From: Leucobacter edaphi
GTDB lineage: Bacteria > Actinomycetota > Actinomycetes > Actinomycetales > Microbacteriaceae
Length of the DNA stretch: 64,000 bases
Assembly (NCBI RefSeq): GCF_016522535.1
Contig: NZ_JAEHOI010000007.1
Coordinates: forward strand, 62,001-126,000
Reading direction: 5' to 3'
The stretch's first letter is position 1, and the number at the start of each line of letters is the position of its first letter. The notes under the pieces were generated by a model. It saw only the letters and a program-made list of their open reading frames with translations, was not told where the DNA came from and searched no databases. Shown here one piece after another: positions 8,602-18,200 of this stretch. The position numbers were made by a program, and so were the translations under genes.

Positions 8602-9543
8602 TTACGCCGTGACGGTTTCGTGCGCGGGGCAGCCGGCCCCCGCGTGCGTCGCGCAGAGCACGAGTCGCTCGCGGCAGGACGGATCCGCGCAGTTCGCGAG
8701 CTGCTTCGAGGGGGCCTCGCACACCGCGCAGCGCCCGATCACCGCGGCGCCGGGGGCGAAGTCCATCGCCTCGCGCCCATCGAACACGGCGAGCGATCCT
8801 TCCCAGAGCCCGTCGTTTCCGAAGGCCTCGCCGTAGCGGACGATCCCGCCGTCGATCTGGTAGACCTCGTCGAAACCGCGCTTGCGCATCGCGGCCGAGA
8901 GGATCTCGCAGCGGATCCCTCCGGTGCAGTAGGTGACGACGGCGCGGCCCTTGAGTTCGTCGTAGTCGCCGTTCTCGATCTGCGAGATGAAGTCGTGGGT
9001 GGTGCGGGTGTCGGGGACGACGGCGCCGCGGAAGCGCCCGATCTCCGCCTCCCACGCGTTGCGCCCGTCGAAGAAGACGACGTCGTCACCGCGCTCGGCG
9101 ACCAGGGCGTTCACCGCGTCGGGAGAGAGGTGTTCGCCCCCGCCGACAACGCCGTTCGCGTCGACCTCGGTCTCCTCGGGGATGCCGAACGCCACAAGCT
9201 CGTCGCGGACCTTCACGCTGAGCCGCGGGAAATCCTCGATGCGCTGCCAGGGGGCCGCGCGGTCGACGCCGTGCAGGAGTTCGGGTCGCGAGGCGATGAA
9301 CCCGGAACCCTCGCTCCACTTCACCTCGAGCGAGGAGAACGGACCGTACTCGCGGGTGCGCCGCAGATACTGCTTGCACGCGTCGAGTTCCCCGCCCACG
9401 GTGCCGTTGATCCCGTGCTTCGACACGATGATCCGGCCGCGCAGTCCGAGCGACTCGCAGAGCTCACGCTGCCACAGGCGCACGGCGTCGGGGTCGGCGA
9501 TCGGGGCGAACGCGTAGTACAGCAGGATCTTGGGCTCGGTCAC
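8602..9543 (-). CDS. trhO: Rhodanese-like tRNA uridine hydroxylase TrhO (YceA family)
   Basis: About 313 residues from GTG 9541-9543 ([15 protein letters not shown]). The N-terminal acylphosphatase-like domain contains [18 protein letters not shown], the central rhodanese domain has [15 protein letters not shown] and the catalytic loop [12 protein letters not shown] (active Cys in CTGGIRC), and the C-terminus has a Cys-rich tail ([19 protein letters not shown]). This is the full architecture of TrhO, which makes 5-hydroxyuridine at tRNA wobble position 34 in an O2-dependent way. The open frame continues upstream, but that would overlap the divergent MerR promoter. Confidence 0.92.
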   Translation of the reverse strand: MTEPKILLYYAFAPIADPDAVRLWQRELCESLGLRGRIIVSKHGINGTVGGELDACKQYLRRTREYGPFSSLEVKWSEGSGFIASRPELLHGVDRAAPWQRIEDFPRLSVKVRDELVAFGIPEETEVDANGVVGGGEHLSPDAVNALVAERGDDVVFFDGRNAWEAEIGRFRGAVVPDTRTTHDFISQIENGDYDELKGRAVVTYCTGGIRCEILSAAMRKRGFDEVYQIDGGIVRYGEAFGNDGLWEGSLAVFDGREAMDFAPGAAVIGRCAVCEAPSKQLANCADPSCRERLVLCATHAGAGCPAHETVTA

Positions 9544-9591
9544 CCATCCATCGTACGCGGCGGTGGGTTCGAGAGGGCGATCGCGGAAGGC

Positions 9592-9622
9592 TTGACCTTG
9601 ACGTAACGTCAACTTCTAACGT
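9592..9622 (+). promoter_or_regulatory. MerR-type promoter and operator of the TipA-like gene
   Basis: A -35 box TTGACC (9592-9597) and a -10 box TAACGT (9617-9622, TAnnnT) are separated by 19 bp, the over-long spacer typical of promoters activated by MerR-family proteins. The perfect palindrome TTGACGTAACGTCAA (9598-9612) fills the spacer. The site lies 55 bp before the gene for the MerR/TipA-like protein, which suggests autoregulation. Confidence 0.8.
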
Positions 9623-9676
9623 GGCAGTGCCGGCCCGATCGAACGGGCCGGGAGCGACGAGACCGGAGGGACAGCG

Positions 9677-10486
9677 ATGGAACACACCATTCAGCAGGTC
9701 GCCCGCGCGGCGGGCACGACCTCGCGAACGCTGCGTCACTACGACGACATCGGGATTCTTCCACCCACCCGGATCGGGGGAAACGGATTTCGCTACTACG
9801 ACGAGCGAGCGCTCGTCCGGTTGCAGAGGATCCTGCTCCTCCGCGAGCTCGGGCTCGGGCTCACGGAGATCGGCCGGGTGCTCGCGGCGCAGGACGCCGA
9901 TCGGCTCCCCACGGAGCGGGCGGAAGCCGCGGAAACGCGGATCCTCACCGACCATCTCGCGCTCCTCCACGACGAGCGGACCCGCCTCGAGGCGCGGATC
10001 GCCGCGGTGGAGCACACGATCGCCGCGCTTGCGGCGGAGGGAACACACCACACGAAGGAGACACTCATGACCGATCGAATGTTCGACGGCTTCGACCACG
10101 CGGAGCACCGCGAAGAGGTGGAGCGCCGCTGGGGCGGCGAGGCCTACCGCAGGAGCGACACCTGGTGGCGCGGCCTGAACGACACCGAACGGGGCGACTG
10201 GAAGTCCCGATCAGACGCATTGGTCGCGGCCTGGCGGGAGGCGGCAGAGGCCGGCGTCGATCCGGAATCGCCGCGCGCGCAGGAACTCTCGGCCAGGCAC
10301 GTCGCCTGGCTGAGCGGAATCCCCGGGACGCCGGCGGGCGACGGCGGGGACCTGCGCGGCTACGTCCTCGGTCTCGCGGAGATGTACGTCGCCGACGAGC
10401 GCTTCGCCGCGAACTACGGCGGGGCTGAGGGAGCGGGCTTCGTGCGAGACGCCCTGCAGGCCTACGTCGCGCGCGAGCTGAGCTGA
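9677..10486 (+). CDS. MerR family transcriptional activator with TipAS ligand-binding domain
   Basis: A 269-residue protein with a MerR winged helix at residues 1-70 (IQQVARAAGTTSRTLRHYDD, GILPPTR, GFRYYDERALVRLQRI), a coiled-coil dimerisation helix (about 80-120) and a C-terminal TipAS-type domain (WWRGLNDTERGDWKSRSDA, then AEMYVADERFAANYGG). TipAS proteins of Streptomyces bind thiopeptide and related antibiotics and turn on their own promoter. A CACGAAGGAGACACTCATG stretch near 10050 could drive internal initiation of a TipAS-only form, as known for tipA: the ATG at 10069 is preceded by AAGGAG with good spacing. Confidence 0.92.
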   Translation: MEHTIQQVARAAGTTSRTLRHYDDIGILPPTRIGGNGFRYYDERALVRLQRILLLRELGLGLTEIGRVLAAQDADRLPTERAEAAETRILTDHLALLHDERTRLEARIAAVEHTIAALAAEGTHHTKETLMTDRMFDGFDHAEHREEVERRWGGEAYRRSDTWWRGLNDTERGDWKSRSDALVAAWREAAEAGVDPESPRAQELSARHVAWLSGIPGTPAGDGGDLRGYVLGLAEMYVADERFAANYGGAEGAGFVRDALQAYVARELS

Positions 10487-10505
10487 GCGCGCGTCTGAGC
10501 CGGCG

Positions 10506-11285
10506 TCAGGCGTTCGCCTGCTCCTGCGCCACTCGGGCGGAATCGATGCGCTGCTGCTGCTCGGGGGTGCGGGTGAGCGGCGGGACGACCTCGTGCTGAT
10601 CGTTGACGATCACCACGTCGTGGTCGACGTGGTCCGCCATCGCGTGCACCGCGTCGATGAAGTCCTTGCGGCGGATCGCGTCGAGCACGCGCGCGTGGTC
10701 GCGCTCCATCTCGCTGCCCGTTGCCACATTGGCGAGGCGGCCGCGATGCTCCGGGGTGCGGAGCTGCTCGTTGATCCCCGCGTAGAGGGAGGCGAGGAGG
10801 CGGTTCTTTGCAGCGTCGAAGAGCAGCCGGTGGAAGCGGCTCTCGAAGGCCGACTCCTCGCCGTCGGCGAAGCCGAGCACGGGGCAGCGCGTGCAGCCGA
10901 CCTCGTCCTCGGCGGCGTGCTCGAGCGCACGCACGTCTTCTTCGGTTCGATGCATCGACGCCTGCTGCGCCGCCTCGATCTCGAGGGCGCGGCGGTAGCT
11001 GAGGATCTCCTCGAGGGTGAACGAGGCGAGGAACTCGTTGAGGAGCGCACTCGTGGGGGCGGCGGAGCGCACGAACGTTCCGCGGCCGGGGAGCGTCTCG
11101 AGCATTCCGACGCTCGCGAGCGAGCGGACGGCCTCGCGGATGGTGGAGCGGCCGACGCCGGTCGCCTCAGCGAGCTCGGGCTCGATGGGGATGCGGCTGC
11201 CCACGGGCCACTCGCCCGTCGTGATGTTGCGGCGCAGGTAAGTGAGCGTGGCGCGCGCCCGCTCGGACCCCGTCGTCATTGCCAT
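10506..11285 (-). CDS. FadR-subfamily GntR transcriptional regulator
   Basis: About 259 residues from ATG 11283-11285 (MAMTTGSERARATL); a second ATG six bases on is equally possible. The N-terminal winged helix is typical GntR (GSRIPIEPELAEATGVGRST, IREAVRSLASVGMLETLPGR). The C-terminal all-helical FCD domain carries FESRFHRLLFDAAKN and DHARVLDAIRRKD; in this subfamily D/H residues bind a metal and a small organic acid. Regulated genes are unknown; the neighbouring divergent gene encodes a PEBP protein. It converges on the TipA-like gene with 19 bases between stops. Confidence 0.9.
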   Translation of the reverse strand: MAMTTGSERARATLTYLRRNITTGEWPVGSRIPIEPELAEATGVGRSTIREAVRSLASVGMLETLPGRGTFVRSAAPTSALLNEFLASFTLEEILSYRRALEIEAAQQASMHRTEEDVRALEHAAEDEVGCTRCPVLGFADGEESAFESRFHRLLFDAAKNRLLASLYAGINEQLRTPEHRGRLANVATGSEMERDHARVLDAIRRKDFIDAVHAMADHVDHDVVIVNDQHEVVPPLTRTPEQQQRIDSARVAQEQANA

Positions 11286-11555
11286 GATCACCCCGTACTT
11301 CCGTCGGGCGCGGGTGCGCCCGGCTGAACCGCAAGTATATCGAGGGAGGACGAACGGAGCGTGGCCGTACGGCACACAATGGCGAGCCCGATACCGTGTG
11401 CTGCGGAGGCGAAGGTCCGGTATCCCGGGCCGCATCCCGCGAGCGGCCTCGATGAACGACCTGGCAGGGAGTGAGCGCTGGCCGTAGGCTTGAGGCAGGC
11501 ACACCAGCCTGATTCGACCACGTGAAACATCATCAACAACGGAGTGAGGAGTTCC

Positions 11556-12113
11556 ATGTCGCAGCCGAACCCAGGCCGAGGCGCACTCAACCCCTATGCG
11601 GGAATGCGCCAGGTGCCGAGCTTCACCCTGACCAGCACCGACATCCAGGACGGCGAGCCGCTGCCGGCTGAGACCTACGGTGAGGGCGCCGGCGGCGCGA
11701 ATCAATCGCCCCAGCTCCAGTGGCACGGCTTCCCCGAGGAGACCCGGTCCTTCGTGGTCACCTGCTTCGACCCGGATGCCCCGACCGGATCCGGGTTCTG
11801 GCACTGGGCGGTCGCAAACATCCCCGCGAGCGTCACCGAGCTCGCGGCGGGGGCGGGCGCCCCGGGAAGCGAACTGCTTCCCGCCGGCGCGACGACCCAG
11901 CCCAATGAAATGCGTGAACCCGCGTTTACCGGCGCTGCCCCGCCCGAGGGCACGGGCGTGCACCACTACTGGTTCGTCGTGCACGCGCTCGACGTTCCTG
12001 AGATCGAGATCGACCCGCAGGCCACACCGGCGGTGCTCGGTTTCCTCATGCGCGACGCGGTGATCGCCCGTGCGATTATCGTCTCGACCGGGGAGTTCGG
12101 CGGAGCCGCCTAA
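11556..12113 (+). CDS. YbhB/YbcL family Raf kinase inhibitor-like (PEBP) protein
   Basis: A 185-residue protein starting at ATG 11556, preceded by GTGAGGAG. It has the bacterial PEBP signature: PQLQWHGFPEETRSFVVTCF, DPDAPTGSGFWHWAVANIP and GVHHYWFVVHALD. The phosphate/ligand pocket residues (D-P-D-A-P and G-x-HHYxF) are present. The cellular role of bacterial PEBP proteins is not settled. The 270-base divergent region to the FadR-type gene (11286-11555) must hold both promoters; I see no other gene in it. Confidence 0.9.
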   Translation: MSQPNPGRGALNPYAGMRQVPSFTLTSTDIQDGEPLPAETYGEGAGGANQSPQLQWHGFPEETRSFVVTCFDPDAPTGSGFWHWAVANIPASVTELAAGAGAPGSELLPAGATTQPNEMREPAFTGAAPPEGTGVHHYWFVVHALDVPEIEIDPQATPAVLGFLMRDAVIARAIIVSTGEFGGAA

Positions 12114-12222
12114 AAACCTCCTCGGATTGGGAGACCGTTCGCAACGGCTGGATCACGAAGCCGTCCGCGGTTTGGGCGATCCGGTCTGCTCCGGTCTACC
12201 ATTCTGGAATCGGCGGTTATTC

Positions 12223-12273
12223 ATGCCGATTTCTCAGTTCGCCGCGGAACTCGCGGCGACCGCCTCTGCATAA
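12223..12273 (+). CDS. Possible 16-residue leader peptide coupled to the ABC importer
   Basis: ATG 12223 to TAA 12273 encodes MPISQFAAELAATASA. Its stop codon is part of TAAGGA, the likely ribosome-binding site of the solute-binding protein gene that starts 12 bases later, an arrangement that would couple or gate translation. A TAnnnT -10-like box (TACCAT, 12197-12202) lies 20 bases upstream of the ATG. There is no run of Trp or another single amino acid that would indicate classical attenuation. The peptide may be incidental; I report it because of the stop/SD overlap. Confidence 0.3.
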   Translation: MPISQFAAELAATASA

Positions 12274-12285
12274 GGATCGATACAC

Positions 12286-13275
12286 ATGCGACAGACCACG
12301 TTCCGCCGCCGCGCACTCGCCATCGTCGGCGTTGCCGCCGCCGCCGCGCTCACGCTGGCCGGCTGCTCTTCGGAAGGAGACACCCAGAGCGTCAAGATCG
12401 GGATCAGCCAGTTCGTTCAGCACCCCGCGCTCGACGCCGCAACCGCCGGATTCAAGAAGGCCTTCATCGATGCAGGCTATGTCGAGGGCAAGACCGTCAC
12501 CTTCGACGTGAAGAACGCCAACGGCGAGCAGGCCACCGCCGTCACGATCGCTCAGGGCTTCGCCACGAGCGACAATGACCTGATCCTCGCCGTTGCGACG
12601 CCTGCGGCCCAGGCTGCCGCGCAGGCGATCACCGACAAGCCCATCCTCTTCACCGCGGTCACCGACCCGGTGGCCGCCGAGCTCGTGAAGTCCGACGAGA
12701 AGCCCGGGGCCAACGTCACCGGCACGAGCGACCTCGCGCCCCTCGAGGACCAGCTGAAGATGATCAAGCAGATCAAGCCGGACGCCAAGAAGATCGGCAT
12801 CGTCTACGCCTCGGGTGAGGTCAACTCCGAGGTGCAGGTCAAGGCCGCCAAGGAAGCCGCGAAGGGGCTCGACCTCGAGATCGTCACCAAGACCGTCACC
12901 ACGGCGAACGACATCGCGCAGGCCACCGAGGCCCTCGGCGATGTCGACGCGATCTACGTCCCCACCGACAACATGGTCGTCGCGGGCATCGGCTCGCTCA
13001 TCCAGGTCGCCGAGGCGAAGAAGATCCCCGTGATCGGCGCCGAGTCCGGCACGGTCAAGGGCGGCGCCGTCGCGACGCTCGGCATCGACTACACGAAGCT
13101 CGGCGAGCAGACCGGCAAGATGGCGATCAAGATCCTGAAGGACGGCGGCAAGCCGGCCGACACCCCCGTCGAGCTCTCGAAGGACTTCGCGTACGTCGTG
13201 AACCCCGAGGCAGCGAAGCGCATGGGCGTCGAGATCCCCAAGGAGATCCTCGACAAGGCCGAAACCATCAAGTAA
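12286..13275 (+). CDS. ABC transporter substrate-binding lipoprotein (TrpX/PF04392 type)
   Basis: A 329-residue lipoprotein starting at ATG 12286. The signal peptide ends in LTLAGCSS, with Cys27 as the lipidated residue. The mature part has the PF04392 pattern: VKIGISQFVQHPALDAATAG, VAQGFATSDNDLILAVATPA, DPVAAELVKSDEKPGANVTG and DAIYVPTDNMVVAGI. In streptococci a relative (TrpX) binds tryptophan or other aromatic amino acids, but this family is diverse and the ligand here is not certain. First gene of a three-gene importer with permease and ATPase, 33 bases before the permease gene. Confidence 0.9.
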   Translation: MRQTTFRRRALAIVGVAAAAALTLAGCSSEGDTQSVKIGISQFVQHPALDAATAGFKKAFIDAGYVEGKTVTFDVKNANGEQATAVTIAQGFATSDNDLILAVATPAAQAAAQAITDKPILFTAVTDPVAAELVKSDEKPGANVTGTSDLAPLEDQLKMIKQIKPDAKKIGIVYASGEVNSEVQVKAAKEAAKGLDLEIVTKTVTTANDIAQATEALGDVDAIYVPTDNMVVAGIGSLIQVAEAKKIPVIGAESGTVKGGAVATLGIDYTKLGEQTGKMAIKILKDGGKPADTPVELSKDFAYVVNPEAAKRMGVEIPKEILDKAETIK

Positions 13276-13308
13276 CCGGATCTCGATCCGCGAACAAAGG
13301 AATACCGA

Positions 13309-14346
13309 ATGATCGGCGCGCTCGAACTCGGCCTCATCTACGGGGTGATGGCACTCGGCGTCTACCTCACCTTCCGGGTGCTGAACTTCCCCGACCTCAC
13401 GGTCGACGGCAGCTTCACCACCGGCGCCGCGGTCGCTGCCGCGCTGATCACCAACGGCCAGAACCCCGTCCTCGCCACCCTCGCGGGTGGCGGGGCGGGG
13501 CTCGTTGCCGGTTTCGTCACCGGTCTCCTCCACACCAAGGGCCGCATCGACGGCCTGCTCGCGGGTATTCTCACGATGATCGCCCTGTGGACGATCAACC
13601 TCAGAATCATGGGAACCGCGAAAGAGGGCACCGCGGTCGCGGCGAACCTCCCGCTGCTCCGCGCCGAGACGGTGTTCACCCCGCTCCGCGAGAACAGCCT
13701 GCTCGGCACCTGGGCGTCGGTCGCGATCATCGCCGCTGGCGTCCTCGTCCTCAAGTTCATCGTCGACTGGTTCCTGTCGACGAATCTCGGCCTAGCGATC
13801 CAGGCGACGGGCGACAACGGCCCGATGATCCGCAGTTTTGGGGTCAACACGGATCGCAGCACGATCCTGACGCTCTCGATCTCCAACGGCTTCGTGGCGC
13901 TCTGCGGGGCGCTCGTGGCGCAGTTCCAGGGCTTCGCCGACATCAGCATGGGCGTCGGCCTCATCCTCGTCGGCCTCGCCTCGGTCATCATCGGCCAGGC
14001 CATCTTCGGTCAGCGCTACATCTGGGTCGCAAGCCTCGCCGTCGTGCTCGGCGCCGTGCTCTACCGCCTCATCATCTTCTTCGCCCTGCGCGCCGGACTC
14101 GATCCGAACGACATGAAGCTCGTCACCGCGCTCCTCGTCGTGATCGCGCTGCTGCTCCCGCGCTGGGGCTTCCTCAAGAAGCTGCCCTCGCTCCGCGGCC
14201 GCGGGGGCCGGGTCCCCCCGAGTGGCGATCCAGGCCCCGATCCTGCTCCACGTACCGCCCCGGCCGAGGCGATCCCCTCGGTGGGATCCGGATCCGGATC
14301 CGGATCCGGCGCCGGCCCCGCCGCCACCGAGACGACCGGGAGGTAA
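13309..14346 (+). CDS. ABC transporter permease (branched-chain/TrpY-like)
   Basis: A 345-residue permease starting at ATG 13309. The helices and motifs FRVLNFPDLTVDGSFTTGAA, LHTKGRIDGLLAGILTMIAL and GLILVGLASVIIGQAIFG belong to the BPD_transp_2 family members that pair with PF04392 binding proteins. The last 55 residues are an atypical cytoplasmic tail rich in R, G and P, ending in a GSGSGSGSG run encoded by tandem GGATCC hexamers, then AGPAATETTGR. The tail is not needed for the family fold. The ATPase gene follows after two bases. Confidence 0.9.
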   Translation: MIGALELGLIYGVMALGVYLTFRVLNFPDLTVDGSFTTGAAVAAALITNGQNPVLATLAGGGAGLVAGFVTGLLHTKGRIDGLLAGILTMIALWTINLRIMGTAKEGTAVAANLPLLRAETVFTPLRENSLLGTWASVAIIAAGVLVLKFIVDWFLSTNLGLAIQATGDNGPMIRSFGVNTDRSTILTLSISNGFVALCGALVAQFQGFADISMGVGLILVGLASVIIGQAIFGQRYIWVASLAVVLGAVLYRLIIFFALRAGLDPNDMKLVTALLVVIALLLPRWGFLKKLPSLRGRGGRVPPSGDPGPDPAPRTAPAEAIPSVGSGSGSGSGAGPAATETTGR

Positions 14347-14348
14347 TC

Positions 14349-15140
14349 ATGCTGCGCATCGACAACATCGAGAAGACCTTCTTCCCCGGAACCGTCAACG
14401 AGCGCCGCGCGCTCGCGGGCCTCAGCCTCACCCTCGATGAGGGCGACTTCGTTACCGTGATCGGCTCAAACGGCGCGGGCAAGTCGACGCTCCTCAACGC
14501 CATTTCCGGGCGGTACACGGTCGATTCCGGCGTCATCGAGATCGATGGCCAGCGGGTCAATAAGCTCAAGGAGCACCAGCGGGCGCGATTCATCGGCCGC
14601 GTATTCCAGGACCCGATGGCGGGCACCGCGCCCGATCTCACGATCGAGCAGAACCTCGCCCTCGCGGTCCGTCGCGGAAAGCCCCGCGGCCTCGGCCTCG
14701 CCCTGAATCGCTCGCTGCGCGACCGGTTCAGGGAGGAGCTGCAGTCGCTCGAGCTCGGGCTCGAGAACCGGCTGACGGCCAAGGTCGGACTGCTCTCGGG
14801 CGGACAGCGGCAGGCGCTCTCCCTGCTCATGTCCGGTTTCACGCACCCCAGCATCTTCCTGCTCGACGAGCACACCGCCGCGCTCGACCCCCAGCGCGCC
14901 GCGCTCGTCACCGAGCTCACCGACCGCATCGTCTCCCAGGGCGGGCTCACCACGCTGATGGTGACGCACAACATGGAGCAGGCGCTCCGGCTCGGAAACC
15001 GCCTGATCATGATGCACGAGGGTCGGATCGTGTTCGAGGCGGGCGCCGAGGAGAAGCAGAAGCTCACGGTCGCGGCGCTGCTCGAGGAGTTCGGCAAGAT
15101 CAAGGGTGCCCAGCTCGACGATCGGGCGCTGCTCTCCTAA
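14349..15140 (+). CDS. ABC transporter ATP-binding protein of the same importer
   Basis: A 263-residue ATPase starting at ATG 14349. Walker A is GSNGAGKST, the signature is LSGGQRQALSLL, Walker B is IFLLDEHTAALD and the switch His lies in LMVTHNMEQ. The start IDNIEKTFFPGTVNERRALAG and the phrase GRVFQDPMAGTAPDLTIEQN are characteristic of ATPases that accompany PF04392 binding proteins. It lies two bases after the permease stop, so translation is probably coupled. Full length. Confidence 0.92.
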   Translation: MLRIDNIEKTFFPGTVNERRALAGLSLTLDEGDFVTVIGSNGAGKSTLLNAISGRYTVDSGVIEIDGQRVNKLKEHQRARFIGRVFQDPMAGTAPDLTIEQNLALAVRRGKPRGLGLALNRSLRDRFREELQSLELGLENRLTAKVGLLSGGQRQALSLLMSGFTHPSIFLLDEHTAALDPQRAALVTELTDRIVSQGGLTTLMVTHNMEQALRLGNRLIMMHEGRIVFEAGAEEKQKLTVAALLEEFGKIKGAQLDDRALLS

Positions 15141-15158
15141 CGGGTCAGCCGGGCTGCG

Positions 15159-15198
15159 GCGCCGGGCATCGCGCGACTCGCGCGTGCTTGCCCGGCGC
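15159..15198 (+). terminator. GC-rich hairpin after the ABC importer operon
   Basis: GCGCCGGGCA (15159-15168) pairs perfectly with TGCCCGGCGC (15189-15198), and CGCGCG/CGCGCG pairs inside the loop. It begins 19 bases after the ATPase stop and ends 42 bases before the PutA-like start. There is no T-run, as is common for actinobacterial terminators. Confidence 0.55.
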
Positions 15199-15239
15199 GC
15201 GCTCCGCGTTTCACCAACTCCCGCCCCTATGGTGGGCAC

Positions 15240-18200
15240 ATGGGAGCTGAAACCACCGCCCAGGCCGCTGCCTGGGCCGATCTCGCGGCGGCCGCAACGG
15301 GCCGTGCGGCCGGCTGGCTCGAGGCGCTCGGTGAGCGCGGATCCGAGACCGTCGACTTCCTCGGCGGCATGCGCCGCGACCCGGAGAACTTCGAATTCAC
15401 GCGCCGATTGCTTGAATTGGTGGCCGGTACGGATGACGCGTTCGCCTCGGCGCTCGGCTTCCGCGAGGTCGCGCAGGACGTTCCCACGTCGATGCCGGCG
15501 CGAGACCGGCTCGCGGTGCGCGCCGGCGGTGCGGCATCGCTCGGACTCCCGTGGGCGGTCATGCCGGTGGCCCGCCGCTGGCTGCGCGATCGGGTTGCGA
15601 GCCTCGTCCTGGCGGCGAAGCTGCCGGCGACCGCGGCCGCAGCCGCGAAACCCGGGCCCCTCGCGGACGGGCTCCGAGGGTACTCGGAGCGCGGCCTCGT
15701 CCCCGTCGTGCGCCCGCTCGGCGACCCGGTGCACGGTCCGAACGGCGCTGCCCTCGAGGTGGAACGACTGACCGCGCTCGCCTCGATCCCCACGCTCGGC
15801 CACCTCGTCGTCGATCCCGCCAGGATCGCCCCGAGCGGGAGCGATTGGAGCGCCGCGGACGACGTCGCGATCGCCGCCGAGCGGCTCCGGCCGATCCTGG
15901 AGGCCTCGGTGGCCCACGGCACGGTTGTCCTCCTCGAACCGCGCGACGTGCGCTGGAGCCGGCTGCTCCCCGCGGTGCTCACCCAGGCGCTCGGGGACCC
16001 CGTGCTGGATCGCGCGTGGGTGGGCGTCCGCCTCTTCGCCGAACTCCCCGAATCGCGGCAGATCTACGATCACATCAGCCGCTGGGCGCAACGTCGCGTC
16101 GCCGAGGGCGGAGCGCCGGCCGAGGTGGTGATCGGGGTCGGCGGCGTCGCGGGCCGGGAGCGGATCCTCTCGATCGAGTCGGGGCTCGCCGTCCCGGTGC
16201 TGGAGGACCGCGTTGAGGTCACCGCGAACCTGCTCCGGCTCGCCGAGCTCGCGCTGCATCCGGGCCGCGCGGCGTTTCTCCGGCCCGTCGTCGAGACCGA
16301 GGACCTTCACGTGCTCGGCGCCGTCGCCGGGATCGCGGAGCGCGAGGGTTCCGGCGCGCTCGCGAGCGTGCAGGTGCGTGCGGGGGTCGCCCCCGGTCTG
16401 GCCGAGGTGCTCGCCGGGAGCTTCTCGGAGGTGCGCGTCGCTCTGCCGGTCGTCCCGCCGCGGGAGTTCGCGGGCGCGGTGGACACACTCGTCGGGATCG
16501 CCGCGGAGGCCGCCGATCCGGAATCCCCGATCGCCCGCCTCGAAACCCTGCTCACTCCCGTGCAGCCCGCCGCTGCCGACGCCGACGAGGAGGAACTCCG
16601 AGCGGACGGCGACCCGGAGGCACTGGGGCGCCGGGCGCTCGCTGCGGCCGACACGGAGTTCGCCGGGGCCGCAGCGCTCGCGGCCGAGGACGCGCCGGTG
16701 TCGCACCGCACCCAGCTCCGCTCGCGGGAGTGGGACCCGACCGCGCGCGACAGCGCGCTGTTCTACCGCGCCCCCGACGAGCCGTCGCAGTTCGACACCG
16801 GGGGACTCACGGCCGCGGTGCTCGGCCTGATCAGGGGTGACACCGGGGAATTCCAGCTTGAGGCGATTTCCGCGCCGGTGCCGATCCCCGTGGTTTCCGC
16901 GTCCGGCTTCGCGAATGAGCCGCAGACCGACGCGAGCCTTGCCGGCAACCGCGACTGGGTGCGGGGCGTGCTCGCCCGCGCGGCGGAGGAGGCCGGCGAG
17001 CGGGACGAGGTCAACCAGACCGTCGCGCTCTCGGAGGCGGACCTCGACCCGGCAGTCGCCGCGTCCGAGGCACGCGAGACGGGCGAGCGCTGGGGCGCCC
17101 TGCCCGACGCGACGCGCGCCTCCCGGCTGCGGCGCGCGGCCCTCGCCGTCGTCGCCGCGCGCGATCGGCTCCTTCAGGCGCTCGCGCTCGACACGGGCGC
17201 GCCGGCGGCCGAACTCGACGCCGAGGTCGATGACGTCGTCGACGCGGCGCGCTACGCCGGGCAGCTCGCCGAAGCGCTGAGCTCGGTGCGCGGCGCCACG
17301 TTCGTTCCCGACACCCTGGCCCTCGTCGCAGCCGACGAGCGCACGCCGCTGTCCACGCAGGCCGAGGCGGTGCTCGCGATGCTGGCGGCGGGCAGCGGGG
17401 TGCTGTGGTCCGTCCCCCAGCGCACGTTCGCGGCCGCGCAGGTGCTCCTTGAGGAGTGGGGGATCGCGGGAATCTCGGCGGGTGCCGTGCGCCTCGAGGC
17501 GATCGTTGTCGGGCGGACGCTCGCAGAAATCGCGGCCTCACCAGGGGTAGATCGCGCCGTCGTGCTCGGAGACCGGGCGGCGGCGCTGGAGCTCGCGCGT
17601 CGCAGGCCGGACCTCCGCGTCGAGGGCCGGTTCCGCGCGCTAGGCTCGATCCTCGTCACCCCGTCTGCGGACCTCGACGCCGCGGTCTCAGACGTTGTCG
17701 AGTCGGCGCTTCGCGGCGCAGGATCCGATCCGCGCGGCGCCCAGGTGGCGATCCTGCTCGGCAGCGTCGGCCGTTCCAAGCGCTTCCGCGAGGGCCTCGC
17801 CGACGCCGTCCGCGCGATCCGGGTCGGCGACACCGCGCGCCCGGACGGGCAGGATCCGCTGGGATTCGACCTCGGCCCGCTGGCCGCCGCGCCCGACGCG
17901 GCCGGTCTGCGCGCCCTCACCGAGCTCGGACGGGGCGAAGAGTGGCTCGTCGAACCCCAGCGGCTCGACGAGGAGGGCCGGCTGTGGCGCCCGGGCGTGC
18001 GCCTCGGCGTCGGCGCGAACTCGACGTTCTGGGAGGACGCTCGCGGGGTGCCCGTCATCGGGATCGCCCACGCCCACACCCTCGGTGAGGCGATCTCCCT
18101 GCAGAACGCCGGCGGCGGTGGCGCGGCCGGGATCCAGTCCTACGACGAGAGCGAGATCCTGACCTGGGTCGACGGCGTTCGGGCCTCGTTCCTCGCGATC

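Noticed and set aside
12114-12285. A T-box or Trp attenuator before the TrpX-like importer
   Set aside because: No T-box sequence or specifier structure is visible, and the small peptide contains no Trp.
14466-16706. A 746-codon minus-strand open frame opposite the PutA-like gene
   Set aside because: It is Arg/Glu/Gly-rich low-complexity sequence with no motif; a mirror of the codon bias in the real gene.
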